From positions 1 to 25,797 of the forward strand of contig PBKF01000056.1 of assembly GCA_002722105.1 (NCBI GenBank): DNA of 25,797 nucleotides, in the 5' to 3' direction. Shown here piece by piece: positions 1 through 9,018 of this stretch; the stretch's first letter is position 1, and every line of letters begins with the position of its first letter. The translations under genes and the position numbers were made by a program. The notes under the pieces were generated by a model. That model had not been told where the DNA came from. It made no database searches and worked only from the letters and a program-made list of their open reading frames with translations. Source of the DNA: Fidelibacterota bacterium. Its GTDB lineage: Bacteria; Marinisomatota; Marinisomatia; Marinisomatales; UBA1611.

Positions 1-825
1 CTGGATATCATTGATTAATTCTACTTTTTTACCAAGCGAAGGCAAACGCTTTTTTAAATAATTTAAAACACGCTCCAATCTTTCTGAAAGATCAAATTCC
101 TCCATTTCTGTCTGTGAACCCATTTTGCTAAATCGACGACCAATCTGTTCTAAGCGTTGAAGATCGGCTTCAATTTCAGGTATCAAATCTTCTGTTTTTT
201 CCGGGTGATCTTTAAGCCAATCTACCCAACCTAAAAGAGCAGATACTGGTGTTCCTAATTGGTGGGCAGTTTCACGAGCCATACCAACCCAAATATGCCG
301 CTTTTCATTATTTCGAATAAAAGTAAAACCTGTAAATCCGAGAAATATAAAAAGTCCAATTGCAATAATTTCAATATAGGTCCACCACTGAAGCTTTTGT
401 ACAATTGATGAATCACCATAATGAAGAAATCCAAATGTAATTCTACCCACATTTTCATCTTTATAAGTAAGGGGTATTGGCTCATTTAATTTATCCATGG
501 CAGCCATGAATTTTTGTCTGTCTTTTGGAGTCTTTAAATTATCGGGGAGATTTTTCCACATCTGTATGTTGTGATTGGTGTCGGTTTGTATCAGAGGAAA
601 CTTTACCTTTTTTATGATATGATCGAAAACAAAATCCAGATTGGCATCATTATCATCCTGAACAGTGTTAGCAATTATTTCTGCATAAAGCCTAACTATT
701 TCACGATTATCATTTCGTAATTCATTTACTAAAATTTGAGTATAGGAAAGTAGACCAATAACAAGGATAATTCCCAAGATGAATAAACCAGCTTTGATGT
801 TGCCCGTATGTTTATAAAGATTCAT
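1..825 (-). CDS. Membrane sensor histidine kinase (N-terminal 275 residues, cut by window edge)
   Basis: The reading frame starts at ATG 825 and stays open to base 1, giving 275 residues with no stop. A first membrane segment (about residues 12-33) is followed by an extracytoplasmic sensor region of about 110 residues. A second membrane segment (about 148-169) leads directly into a HisKA-type dimerisation helix. The phospho-acceptor is His188 in the H-box E-T-A-H-Q-L-G-T-P, a form I associate with Bacteroidetes-type kinases. The ATPase domain should lie beyond the window. I see no HAMP domain between the second membrane segment and the H-box. It is the last visible gene of the glycan operon, 8 bp after the YfhO gene, so it is probably co-transcribed with it. 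The sensed signal is unknown, and no partner response regulator is in view. Confidence 0.9.
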   Translation of the reverse strand, partial: MNLYKHTGNIKAGLFILGIILVIGLLSYTQILVNELRNDNREIVRLYAEIIANTVQDDNDANLDFVFDHIIKKVKFPLIQTDTNHNIQMWKNLPDNLKTPKDRQKFMAAMDKLNEPIPLTYKDENVGRITFGFLHYGDSSIVQKLQWWTYIEIIAIGLFIFLGFTGFTFIRNNEKRHIWVGMARETAHQLGTPVSALLGWVDWLKDHPEKTEDLIPEIEADLQRLEQIGRRFSKMGSQTEMEEFDLSERLERVLNYLKKRLPSLGKKVELINDIQ

Positions 826-833
826 TATAACAT

Positions 834-3134
834 CTATTTTTTCCGTTCTTTCCAAAACAGTAATCCAAATAATAACAGCACAGTCAACAATGATATGCGG
901 GATAATCGGCGCGTATTTTCCCATTTTTTACTATTATACTCAAATAATACATCAGAGTCTCCTGATGGGACAAAAACTGAACGGAGAACATGATTAGTTT
1001 GATAAATAGTTGTCTCATTTCCATTGATAAAAGCACGCCATCCAGGCTTATAGTAAATTTCTGAAAGGACAAGTAAGCCTCCTGTTTCAGTTTCGCACTT
1101 TAAACTGATTCTATTCTCTTCTTTAGATACTACATGAACTTTACCTGCAACATTTTGAGAAACTTCAGCACCATTGTAATTCAAAACAATGGCAGATTGA
1201 GAAGGTTTAAAACTTTTCAGTAATGTTTCCATTAAAGATTCTCTTTGAGTAGATACCACTTTAATATTTCCAACTAACCATGCTTTAGGAAGAACATTAT
1301 TGTTTTTGTATATACCAGGGATATTTTCAATAGATTCAAAATTAGGATTATTGATCTTTTTCCGTGTTATTACATATTTCACATTCAGCATATCCAAAAT
1401 ATGTGTACGACTGAAACCTTTAGCATCCATCAGATCCTGATAATTACGGAGTTTGACAGGGCGATAACCACCAATACTTTCAATATTCCAATAACCGTAA
1501 ACATTTGAATTCAAAGCATCTGCTGGAAATATCCTATAATGATCATAATCCTTTTTGAGATAGTCTATTACAGTATTTTCCTGAAACAAACGATCCATAT
1601 TTTTTGCTGGTTTTAGATGAAGAAATTCGTTGTTGATGACCCACAAATCAAGTATTGTAAGTCCGATCAATAAATACCCAAAGATTTGTTTACTAAACTT
1701 CTTACGAATGTATCCCCAAATAAGTCCCAAGGATGAAAGACTCACAACAATTGCCAATATAAGTCCTTTTTGGAATAATTCGATTCTGGCTATTTTCAAT
1801 TGTGCAATGATAGAAGGATTATATCTCCCATCCTTTAAAGTAGTAAAATTAAATATTGAATCCCCAAGCATTAAAAATAAAATAGATAATATTCCAACTC
1901 CTCCTGCTATATATATTACTTTTTTAAAAGTATACTTTTTTTCTGCATTTATTATGAAAGTTTCAAAACCCTTAGCTGCTAAAATAGGAAATGTAATCGC
2001 TAGCAGAGCGTATATCATGGAAGGGACTCGAAATTTTGAAAAAAATGGAAAATATTCAAAAAAGGGTTTAAACAAAATTGGAAAAAAGGAACCAAAACCT
2101 GTTAGCAGTATTAAGATTGTAGTGCTCCAATAAAATAATTCTTCTTTATCAGGTTTTTTGAGTAAAGCACCTAATAATGCAAAAATAACTACTACAAGTC
2201 CTAAATAATGAGTGGATTGAGTAAACGGCATAAAGCCCCAATAGGCACCATGTTTTAAATCCTGAGAATTTTGTAATCCATAATGGTATGGGAACAGAAA
2301 AGAAATCGTTTCCTTTGGATGGAATGACCATTGAGTAGCATAATTCCAATCCGTACCGGATTCGGTTTGCCCTGTTTGATCTAAAACGGATTTAGCACCA
2401 CGGTTCGAATGTTTTTGAAACTCATAAATATCCATATATGGATCAGAAACCATCAAAAATGCAAGAAACAGTCCTACTAAGATACCACTTATCTGCCTAC
2501 CACTCTCCTTTAATGAAAATAATTTTTCTTTGGCTGAATAGCCCAAGGTCCAAATCCAGTAGAAACCAATAACCATCCATGTGTAATAAACTATTTGTGG
2601 ATGATTTAACCATAGCTGTAATGCTGTTACTAAAGATAAAAATAAGATAGGTTTTAAGGATGGTCTTTGAATCACCTGAAAAGAGCCCATTAGTACCCAG
2701 GGAATAATAGCTATTGCATATAGCTTTTTAAAATGTCCAGCATTTATTAAACCAAATGAATAAGGTGTTAAACAGAAAATAATACCAGCAAAAACTGCTG
2801 CTATGGTTGAAATTTTTGATCTTTTTAAAAAGAAAAACATCCCAAGTCCACCTATTGTCAAATAAAACCATATCATCAATCCACGATTGAAAAAGAAAAA
2901 TTTTAATATAGATTTTGTGGGGTCTCCAGGCGTATAGACGTAACCACCATAAGACGGCATACCTGAAAAAAGATTTGGAAACCACTGAGGAAATTCAGTG
3001 ACTGTTTGAACCCAATTAGCAATAGGTTTATGAGCAATTAAATCATTTGATTCTGGCAGTTCATTAAATAATATTAACCTGTGTAGAAATAAAAAACAAA
3101 TGGTTGGGATTAAATACCATAATTTATTTTTCAT
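834..3134 (-). CDS. YfhO-family multi-spanning membrane protein
   Basis: This 766-residue protein has many hydrophobic segments. Its N-terminus has the family's early loop with Asn30-Asp31, followed by a W-F-P-N-L-F-S-G-M-P segment. The C-terminal soluble part has the features usual for YfhO (PF09586): an R-I-F-P-A-D stretch, then N-V-K-Y-V-I, then a Y-Y-K-P-G-W-R-A beta domain, and a last membrane helix near 745-762. Family members are GT-C-like and are tied to glycosylation of surface polymers such as teichoic acids in Firmicutes; the exact reaction is not known here. The start codon at 3134 has a good GGAG ribosome site about 7 bases upstream and overlaps the acyltransferase gene by 11 bp. 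Its place at the end of the glycan block suggests that it adds sugars outside the inner membrane after flipping (inference). Confidence 0.85.
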   Translation of the reverse strand: MKNKLWYLIPTICFLFLHRLILFNELPESNDLIAHKPIANWVQTVTEFPQWFPNLFSGMPSYGGYVYTPGDPTKSILKFFFFNRGLMIWFYLTIGGLGMFFFLKRSKISTIAAVFAGIIFCLTPYSFGLINAGHFKKLYAIAIIPWVLMGSFQVIQRPSLKPILFLSLVTALQLWLNHPQIVYYTWMVIGFYWIWTLGYSAKEKLFSLKESGRQISGILVGLFLAFLMVSDPYMDIYEFQKHSNRGAKSVLDQTGQTESGTDWNYATQWSFHPKETISFLFPYHYGLQNSQDLKHGAYWGFMPFTQSTHYLGLVVVIFALLGALLKKPDKEELFYWSTTILILLTGFGSFFPILFKPFFEYFPFFSKFRVPSMIYALLAITFPILAAKGFETFIINAEKKYTFKKVIYIAGGVGILSILFLMLGDSIFNFTTLKDGRYNPSIIAQLKIARIELFQKGLILAIVVSLSSLGLIWGYIRKKFSKQIFGYLLIGLTILDLWVINNEFLHLKPAKNMDRLFQENTVIDYLKKDYDHYRIFPADALNSNVYGYWNIESIGGYRPVKLRNYQDLMDAKGFSRTHILDMLNVKYVITRKKINNPNFESIENIPGIYKNNNVLPKAWLVGNIKVVSTQRESLMETLLKSFKPSQSAIVLNYNGAEVSQNVAGKVHVVSKEENRISLKCETETGGLLVLSEIYYKPGWRAFINGNETTIYQTNHVLRSVFVPSGDSDVLFEYNSKKWENTRRLSRISLLTVLLLFGLLFWKERKK

Positions 3135-3687
3135 ATTTTACTCCGTTTACACCTCCAAATTTTTTATTTGATTCTAATTTTTTATAATGTAACTCATTTC
3201 TTGATTTAATTTTAGATGCTTTTGCAGCACCATAGATAGACATGGAAGGAATATGTCCCACTATTGTGGATCCTGCACCAATTATTGCGCCATCACCAAT
3301 AGTAGATCCAGGTAATATGGTTACATTTATTCCAACCCATACATTATTACCAATGGTTACTTTTTTATAATTAAATGTATCATCATAAGGTAGGTATTCC
3401 CCTTCATAATTATGGCTATGGGTGTATATCGTTACATTTCTTGCAAAATGAGTATTATCACCTATAACAAGTCCACCTTCTGCTCGAAAAAATGCATTTT
3501 CTCCAATATGAACATTTTCACCGATCTCCAATTCATCCAGGCCTGTGAGTTTTATAACACCATTAATTTTTACATTTTCACCAACTTTTTTTGCTTGGTT
3601 TAAATATCTGTGTCTAAGATAATGATTTAAAAAATATATTTTTGTAAACCCAATGTAGTAAATTAGAAATCCAACAATTTTCTTCAT
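3124..3687 (-). CDS. Left-handed beta-helix (hexapeptide repeat) O-acyltransferase
   Basis: This 187-residue protein is built mostly of hexapeptide repeats, for example I-G-E-N-V-H, I-G-D-N-T-H and I-G-N-N-V-W. Its size and layout fit the maltose/galactoside acetyltransferase-like (WcaF/WbbJ) family. His90 and His92, in T-H-S-H-N-Y just before the loop and the last coils, are the likely catalytic region. These enzymes use acetyl-CoA or a similar donor to acylate a sugar hydroxyl in the cytoplasm. The N-terminal 20 residues are hydrophobic and aromatic, so membrane association is possible. It overlaps the flippase by 4 bp and the YfhO gene by 11 bp. The acceptor is presumably the glycan built by this operon (inference). 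Confidence 0.88.
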   Translation of the reverse strand: MKKIVGFLIYYIGFTKIYFLNHYLRHRYLNQAKKVGENVKINGVIKLTGLDELEIGENVHIGENAFFRAEGGLVIGDNTHFARNVTIYTHSHNYEGEYLPYDDTFNYKKVTIGNNVWVGINVTILPGSTIGDGAIIGAGSTIVGHIPSMSIYGAAKASKIKSRNELHYKKLESNKKFGGVNGVKYEK

Positions 3688-4943
3688 GTTTTTTCCCTTA
3701 ACAATATAAAAGATGAATAAATGTATGTTATGTAAAATAAAGAGGCGACAATAGTTAAAGCAGTGATTTGCTGGATAGGCGTTTCACTCCAGGTTACCAT
3801 GGCAGTGTACCGAAGTATAATTGAAATAATTATTAAAATTAATCCGATTTCTTGTCGGTTAATAATTGAAAAAGTAGTACTAACAGGTAAATTGACAAAT
3901 TGAAAATAAATCCATGGCATCATAATTTGCATAAATATACCAGTCATTGCCCATTGATTTCCTAGTAATAGATTTGTTAAAATGGGCGCAAAAGGTATAA
4001 TAACTAATAAAGGAAGAAGTCCAATTTTTGCAATTTGAGAAACTGTATTTTTAAAAATAGTTTTTAGTTTTTCTTTACTCCCAGAAAATGCATCAGATGC
4101 CTCCTTATAATAAACTCTGCCGACAGACCTACTTATTAATTGCATAGGAGTCGTTAATATCCTATTCGCCATCATATAAAACCCAATAACTTCTGCATTA
4201 AAATAGGTTGATAATATAAAAACCGGTAATTGCATCGAAAATGTGTTTACAAGTGCCATTGGCATATTTACAATTGGGAACTTTTTAAATCTATTAAGTA
4301 GTTTGATCATCAGATTCAAATCAAAATGTTGAAATTGAATGTCTGATTTAAAGATCATAAAAGTAGATACTGTCAGATTTCCTAAAATAAAACTAAATAA
4401 AAGTTTTTCAAAACCGCTGGTAATTATACCAAATGCTATGGCTGTTAATTGAATTAATAAAACTTGTACAAACCTAAACTTTGCCATTTTTCCAAAAGCT
4501 TTTTTCCGCATAAATACATAATTCAACAATTCATAAAGCCCTAAGGAAAATACTCCGGGACAAATCCAGTATATGTAATTGTTTAAATGGTTGGCATTAA
4601 AAAAGGATAATGTGATTTCGCCAAAAACTTTTACAATAAAAAATAAAATGATCGAAAAAATTATTAAAATCGAAACGGATGCAAAAAATAAATTATCAGA
4701 TTCTTTTTTATTTTGGGTCAATGTTAATGTCATTTCGTATTTTAAACAAGAAATGACCCCCAAAATAGTTATCATTGAAAAAAGTAATTGGAAATAGCCA
4801 AATTCTTCAACAGAATAAATTCTACACAAAATTGGAATTGCTAAAAAATTAATTACATTTGCAATTGCAGAACCTGAAATTAGTTTTAATACATTTCTAT
4901 TAAATTCACTTTTAAAAAATAATTTTTTAATCGATTTTATCAT
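3684..4943 (-). CDS. Wzx-type polysaccharide flippase (MATE/PST superfamily)
   Basis: This 419-residue protein has about 12 predicted hydrophobic segments spread over its whole length and almost no soluble domain. Near the N-terminus, the segment S-G-S-A-I-A-N-V-I-N-F-L-A-I-P and the following R-I-Y-S-V-E-E-F-G-Y-F-Q are typical of polysaccharide biosynthesis (Wzx/RfbX) flippases. The role is to move undecaprenyl-diphosphate-linked oligosaccharide across the inner membrane. The gene overlaps the sulfotransferase by 17 bp and the acyltransferase by 4 bp. No Wzy polymerase was recognised in the window. The export route is therefore Wzx-based, but whether a polymer or a single repeat unit is made cannot be told. 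Confidence 0.88.
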   Translation of the reverse strand: MIKSIKKLFFKSEFNRNVLKLISGSAIANVINFLAIPILCRIYSVEEFGYFQLLFSMITILGVISCLKYEMTLTLTQNKKESDNLFFASVSILIIFSIILFFIVKVFGEITLSFFNANHLNNYIYWICPGVFSLGLYELLNYVFMRKKAFGKMAKFRFVQVLLIQLTAIAFGIITSGFEKLLFSFILGNLTVSTFMIFKSDIQFQHFDLNLMIKLLNRFKKFPIVNMPMALVNTFSMQLPVFILSTYFNAEVIGFYMMANRILTTPMQLISRSVGRVYYKEASDAFSGSKEKLKTIFKNTVSQIAKIGLLPLLVIIPFAPILTNLLLGNQWAMTGIFMQIMMPWIYFQFVNLPVSTTFSIINRQEIGLILIIISIILRYTAMVTWSETPIQQITALTIVASLFYITYIYSSFILLREKT

Positions 4944-5826
4944 TTGGCCAGAAACCGTACACCTTTCCCAGTGGTGTCCATTTTTCTAATAATTCTATTT
5001 CATATTTTGGCCAAGTATGCCATTCCCCAATTTGACCTTTCTTTTGAAAATTAACTGGTTTTTTTAAAATCTTTTTAGTTAATCTTTGACTTAATACCGG
5101 GCAGTTTAGAAATTCACAAATGGTTTGAAAAATACTTGGGTCTGTAAACAAATCATTGGAACGTATTGTTAAAACTCTTTGATTATTTAATCGATTTTTT
5201 TTCTGTTCAATAAATGAATTCGTCTCATTCCATAACCAAGAAATTTTTTCTATTTGAGACATTTTAGACCATTTTTTAATCATCTTACTCTCTTTCCTTG
5301 GAATAATTCTACCAAAATCAGTTTCGGCACCCTCATAATAATTTCTTCTTAGACCACTTCTAACAAAACTTCCAGGATGCCTAACAATATGTATAAACTT
5401 AGACTTTGGAAAAATATCAGCTATAGCATCCATAAAAAAGGTTACTCGATTATTTGTTTCTATATACATTTTATCATTTAGAAATGCAGTACGAAGTAAT
5501 TCAAAACGAGCATTTAAAAATGACATCTTCAGTGACTCAAGATGACCATCACCTATCTCATAAGCTAATTTTGACCCAAGGAACATTCTAGGAGATGGCT
5601 CATGGTAAACAGCACCAGCTTTGACTTTCTTAAATAATTTAACTAATAGCTCGCTACCGCTTCTACCGGTTGATACAAAAAAAACTGGACACATCTCATC
5701 AAACATTAAAGAAGGTAATTCGGAAAAATTTGATATATCTCTTTTTATCTTATAACGTTTATTTTTTATATAAGCTTTTACATCTCTCAATGAGAGGTCT
5801 GAAAATTCTTTATTTTTTTTCCACAT
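4927..5826 (-). CDS. PAPS-dependent carbohydrate sulfotransferase
   Basis: This is a 299-residue cytosolic-type protein with no signal peptide. The PAPS 5'-phosphosulfate loop is S-T-G-R-S-G-S at about residues 52-58, following a hydrophobic beta strand. The 3'-phosphate binding element is V-R-H-P-G-S-F-V-R-S-G-L-R-R, with Arg149 and Ser157 in the expected places. Together these define the sulfotransferase fold family (Sulfotransfer_1/3). It would transfer sulfate from PAPS to a sugar hydroxyl. It lies between glycosyltransferase and flippase genes, overlapping both by 17 bp, so sulfation probably happens on the lipid-linked sugar before flipping (inference). No PAPS synthesis genes are in view. 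Confidence 0.87.
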   Translation of the reverse strand: MWKKNKEFSDLSLRDVKAYIKNKRYKIKRDISNFSELPSLMFDEMCPVFFVSTGRSGSELLVKLFKKVKAGAVYHEPSPRMFLGSKLAYEIGDGHLESLKMSFLNARFELLRTAFLNDKMYIETNNRVTFFMDAIADIFPKSKFIHIVRHPGSFVRSGLRRNYYEGAETDFGRIIPRKESKMIKKWSKMSQIEKISWLWNETNSFIEQKKNRLNNQRVLTIRSNDLFTDPSIFQTICEFLNCPVLSQRLTKKILKKPVNFQKKGQIGEWHTWPKYEIELLEKWTPLGKVYGFWPNDKID

Positions 5827-7054
5827 GAACTTGGTTAAGTCTATTTGCTAATTCTTTAGATAAAATTTCTCTACTATATTTTTTGTAATTTTTTGGTTCA
5901 AGATTGTAGTCAGCTGTTAAAATTTTCTCAAAACCTTTTTTTTCATTATAATTAAAACAAAATCCTGAATTTGTATTTTTAATTATCTTTTCTGAATCAC
6001 CTCCATCTGGACCAATCAAAATTATTTTAGAGCCTGATCTGATATATTCAAATATTTTTGCATTAATTAAACCCATATTTTTTTTTGCATTATTGATAAT
6101 CAATAACAAAAAATGAGATTTACGCATTTTTTGTATTGCTATATCATGAGGTAAATATTTTTTTATATTTATGAAATAGTTGTAACCTTTTATATTAATC
6201 TCATTAGCTATGTCAGGATGTACACTTCCAATTAAATCAATATGATAAATTTTTCCCATTTCATTTAATTTATGAACTGCATCAAAAAAATAAGTAGGAT
6301 TTTGTTTTTGACTTAGAGTACCTATATGACTTATAACTATTTTATCTTTATCTTTTTCTAGGGTCTTTTTAAAATCATCTTCATCATAGCCGTTGAAAAT
6401 CACAGCATAATCATCCACAAAATTATCGCCCATTGTTTTATGAGCTGTCGTAATTAGATCTGCAGTTTTTATTACTTTTTTTTCAAGATATTTATCCAAC
6501 TTATCCGTTATTAGTAGCCTATTATTTTCATAATAATGATAATCTGTCCAAGGATCTCTGAAATCTGCAACAAATGGAATTCCAGATCTATTGGACAAAG
6601 ACATCCCTATCAAATGGGTAGTAAATGGTGGAGCTGTTGAAAATATAACTTTAATATTTCGTTTATATATTATTTGAGATCCTACTTTTATAGCATTTGG
6701 ATACCAACCCACTCTTCCATCTGGTACAATTAAGTTTAATCTGATCCACCTAGATAATTTTGAAATGTACCCTTCTCCTTTTGACTTTGTTAACTGATGA
6801 GATGGAGTGTGCTTTTTTTTCGATAAAAAATTAACTATCTTGTGAAATGAATAGGATTTAGAAAAATAAATATTACCATTCTTCAAAGTTGAATTTAAAG
6901 AAGAGTCTTTTAGTGGAAAATCCCCATCTTTTACAGTTAATACTATAGGATTCCACCCATATTTTGGTAAATACTTACAGAATTTTAGGACCCTCTGAAC
7001 TCCTGGACCACCACTTGGTGGCCAATAATATGAGATAATTAATACATTTTTCAT
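5810..7054 (-). CDS. GT4-like (GT-B fold) glycosyltransferase
   Basis: This 414-residue protein begins with a Rossmann strand and the donor/acceptor loop S-Y-Y-W-P-P-S-G-G-P-G-V-Q-R, the pattern of GT4-like enzymes of surface glycan clusters. The C-terminal half has a second Rossmann domain with N-A-K-I-F-E-Y-I-R-S-G-S-K and G-P-D-G-G-D-S-E-K, the nucleotide-sugar binding region. It shares ATGA with the upstream GT2 gene (4-bp overlap) and overlaps the sulfotransferase by 17 bp. The gene is rich in Lys, Ile and Asn. Donor and linkage cannot be deduced from sequence. Confidence 0.87.
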   Translation of the reverse strand: MKNVLIISYYWPPSGGPGVQRVLKFCKYLPKYGWNPIVLTVKDGDFPLKDSSLNSTLKNGNIYFSKSYSFHKIVNFLSKKKHTPSHQLTKSKGEGYISKLSRWIRLNLIVPDGRVGWYPNAIKVGSQIIYKRNIKVIFSTAPPFTTHLIGMSLSNRSGIPFVADFRDPWTDYHYYENNRLLITDKLDKYLEKKVIKTADLITTAHKTMGDNFVDDYAVIFNGYDEDDFKKTLEKDKDKIVISHIGTLSQKQNPTYFFDAVHKLNEMGKIYHIDLIGSVHPDIANEINIKGYNYFINIKKYLPHDIAIQKMRKSHFLLLIINNAKKNMGLINAKIFEYIRSGSKIILIGPDGGDSEKIIKNTNSGFCFNYNEKKGFEKILTADYNLEPKNYKKYSREILSKELANRLNQVHVEKK

Positions 7055-8085
7055 TTCTTATAGTAATTTTTTGTAAAGCCAGTCCATTTATCACGTTTCA
7101 TTATATTACGGTTTAAATAATTTAAAATAAACCCGATACCATACCCAAAGATTTGAGCTGGAATTATAAGAAAGAGGAACAGAAAAACTTTTAAATCCTT
7201 TTTATTTGTTGCTCCGAAGATTGCTAATAGTACCAGTGGAATTAAAAAGAAAAGAGTTAATTTGAGTAATGGGAATCGGTAGTAAATAGTACCAATGATG
7301 ATGCTAAATACCATTAAAGTAGCCAATGAAGGTAAAAAGTGGATTGGCTCTAACATTTTGGAATCAATTTTCCCCAAATTGACCCTAGCAACACCCCAAT
7401 TAAATACTTGTTTAAAAAATTGTTTTATTGAACTTCTTCTTCGATGATAAACTACTGCATCAATTAAAAATTTGATTCGTGCATTGAAATTCCGTATCCG
7501 GTTACTGAATTCAATATCCTGTCCATGTCTCAATCCTCCAAATCCACCTATATTTTCATATATTTCCCTCTTAATACCCATATTATGGGTCCTAGGGAAA
7601 AAATTAGCCATCATTTTTTCACTATGACCTCGCATACCACCAGTTGTAAAAAAAGATGTCATTGCAAAATCAATTGCTTTTTGCAGTGATGTAAAATCAT
7701 CTTTTGCTCGATCAGGGCCACCACAGGCATCAAAAGAATCTTCCTGAAATTCACGATAAATTGTTTTTACCCAGTCCGGATGTGCTTCACAATCTGAATC
7801 AATAAATAGGATTAATTTTCCATCAGCATTTTCAAGCCCATGATTTCTGGCAGCGCCCGGACCCTGGTTTCCCTGAGTAATATATTTGATATGAAATGGT
7901 GATTCCTTCTCCCACTTTTCTATTAATTCTTTAGTATTATCAGTTGAACCATCATCTGATATAATAAATTCAAATAAACTAAATTCTACAGTCTGTTGAC
8001 TCAATGAGTTATAAAGATGCTCTAGTTCATCAGCTCGATTAAAAGAAGGAGTAATAATACTGATTATCGGGCCTGATCCGGACAT
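7051..8085 (-). CDS. GT2 family glycosyltransferase with C-terminal membrane helices
   Basis: This 344-residue protein has a GT-A fold. The start I-S-I-I-T-P-S-F-N-R is followed by S-D-D-G-S-T-D-N-T-K and the metal-binding I-D-S-D-C-E motif. A C-terminal hydrophobic region of about 80 residues contains two or three membrane helices, which anchors the enzyme at the inner membrane. The start ATG at 8085 is 2 bp after the stop of the preceding GT2 gene, and the stop overlaps the GT4 start. It likely adds one sugar to the lipid-linked glycan on the cytoplasmic side. The donor sugar is not predictable. Confidence 0.88.
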   Translation of the reverse strand: MSGSGPIISIITPSFNRADELEHLYNSLSQQTVEFSLFEFIISDDGSTDNTKELIEKWEKESPFHIKYITQGNQGPGAARNHGLENADGKLILFIDSDCEAHPDWVKTIYREFQEDSFDACGGPDRAKDDFTSLQKAIDFAMTSFFTTGGMRGHSEKMMANFFPRTHNMGIKREIYENIGGFGGLRHGQDIEFSNRIRNFNARIKFLIDAVVYHRRRSSIKQFFKQVFNWGVARVNLGKIDSKMLEPIHFLPSLATLMVFSIIIGTIYYRFPLLKLTLFFLIPLVLLAIFGATNKKDLKVFLFLFLIIPAQIFGYGIGFILNYLNRNIMKRDKWTGFTKNYYKK

Positions 8086-8087
8086 AA

Positions 8088-9017
8088 TTAATCTTTAGAA
8101 ATAAAACGCCTAACTCGATCTTCTCTTTCCTGTTGTGAGACAGCAATCATTTCACCGATTAAACCAATGGAAAAAAACCAAAGGCCTAGTATAAAGGACA
8201 TTGATCCAAAAGTAATTAAAGCAAAATGTTTCTGAAAAGTAGAATTCAGCACAAATTTCTTATATAGTGCCAAAGATTCTGCCCCTAATCCAATTAAAAT
8301 AAAAATCAATCCAAATAGCCCAAACAAGTGCAGGGGGCGCTGGGTATACTTATTCAAAAAAAGAATTGTTATGAGATCGAAGAAACCATGAACCATACGT
8401 GAACCGCCATACTTTGTTTCTCCATATTTTCGTGCACGATGGTTTACGACTATTTCTGTTACCTTAAACTTTTGTTGTCCAGCCAATGCAGGAATATATC
8501 TGTGCCTACCACCGTAAACATCAATACTCTTTACCACAGCTTTTTTATACCCCTTCAAACCACAATTAAAGTCATGTATCTTGACACCAGTCATAAATCG
8601 GGTTACAAAATTAAAAATTTTAGATGGAAAACGTTTATTGAATGGATCTAATCGGGTCTTTTTCCAACCAGAAACTAGATCCCAGCCTTCTTCTAACTTA
8701 GTAATTAAATTTAGTATCTCTGCTGGATCATCCTGTAAATCAGCGTCCATAGTAATGATATAATCACCAGCTGCTAACTTAAAGCCTTCAGCAAGTGCGG
8801 CAGCCTTTCCATAATTTCGATAAAATTGAATAAGTTTAAAATTTTGATTAGATTCACAATGATTTGTAATCCATTCTGTTGAACCATCAGATGAACCATC
8901 ATCTACAAAGATTACTTCCCAGGTATTATAAGATGCCAAACTAGAGTTCAATTCTAGAACTAAATCAGGCAAGGATTCTTTTTCATTAAAAACAGGAATA
9001 ATTACGGAAACATTCAT
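8088..9017 (-). CDS. Polyprenyl-phosphate glycosyltransferase (GtrB/DPM1-like GT2)
   Basis: This 309-residue protein has the DPM1/GtrB/ArnC pattern: V-S-V-I-I-P-V-F-N-E at the start, V-D-D-G-S-S-D-G-S near 38-46 and D-A-D-L-Q-D at 91-96. Two C-terminal membrane helices lie at about 231-253 and 265-290. Such enzymes load one sugar from a nucleotide donor onto undecaprenyl or dolichyl phosphate, and a GT-C enzyme then uses that sugar outside the membrane. The YfhO-family protein in the same operon is a natural candidate for that second step (inference). The gene starts 1 bp after the lipoprotein stop. Confidence 0.9.
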   Translation of the reverse strand: MNVSVIIPVFNEKESLPDLVLELNSSLASYNTWEVIFVDDGSSDGSTEWITNHCESNQNFKLIQFYRNYGKAAALAEGFKLAAGDYIITMDADLQDDPAEILNLITKLEEGWDLVSGWKKTRLDPFNKRFPSKIFNFVTRFMTGVKIHDFNCGLKGYKKAVVKSIDVYGGRHRYIPALAGQQKFKVTEIVVNHRARKYGETKYGGSRMVHGFFDLITILFLNKYTQRPLHLFGLFGLIFILIGLGAESLALYKKFVLNSTFQKHFALITFGSMSFILGLWFFSIGLIGEMIAVSQQEREDRVRRFISKD

Positions 9018-9018
9018 A

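Noticed and set aside
1630..2133. A 167-codon plus-strand frame
   Set aside because: It lies opposite the YfhO gene, whose membrane protein pattern is clear; the antisense product has no recognisable feature.
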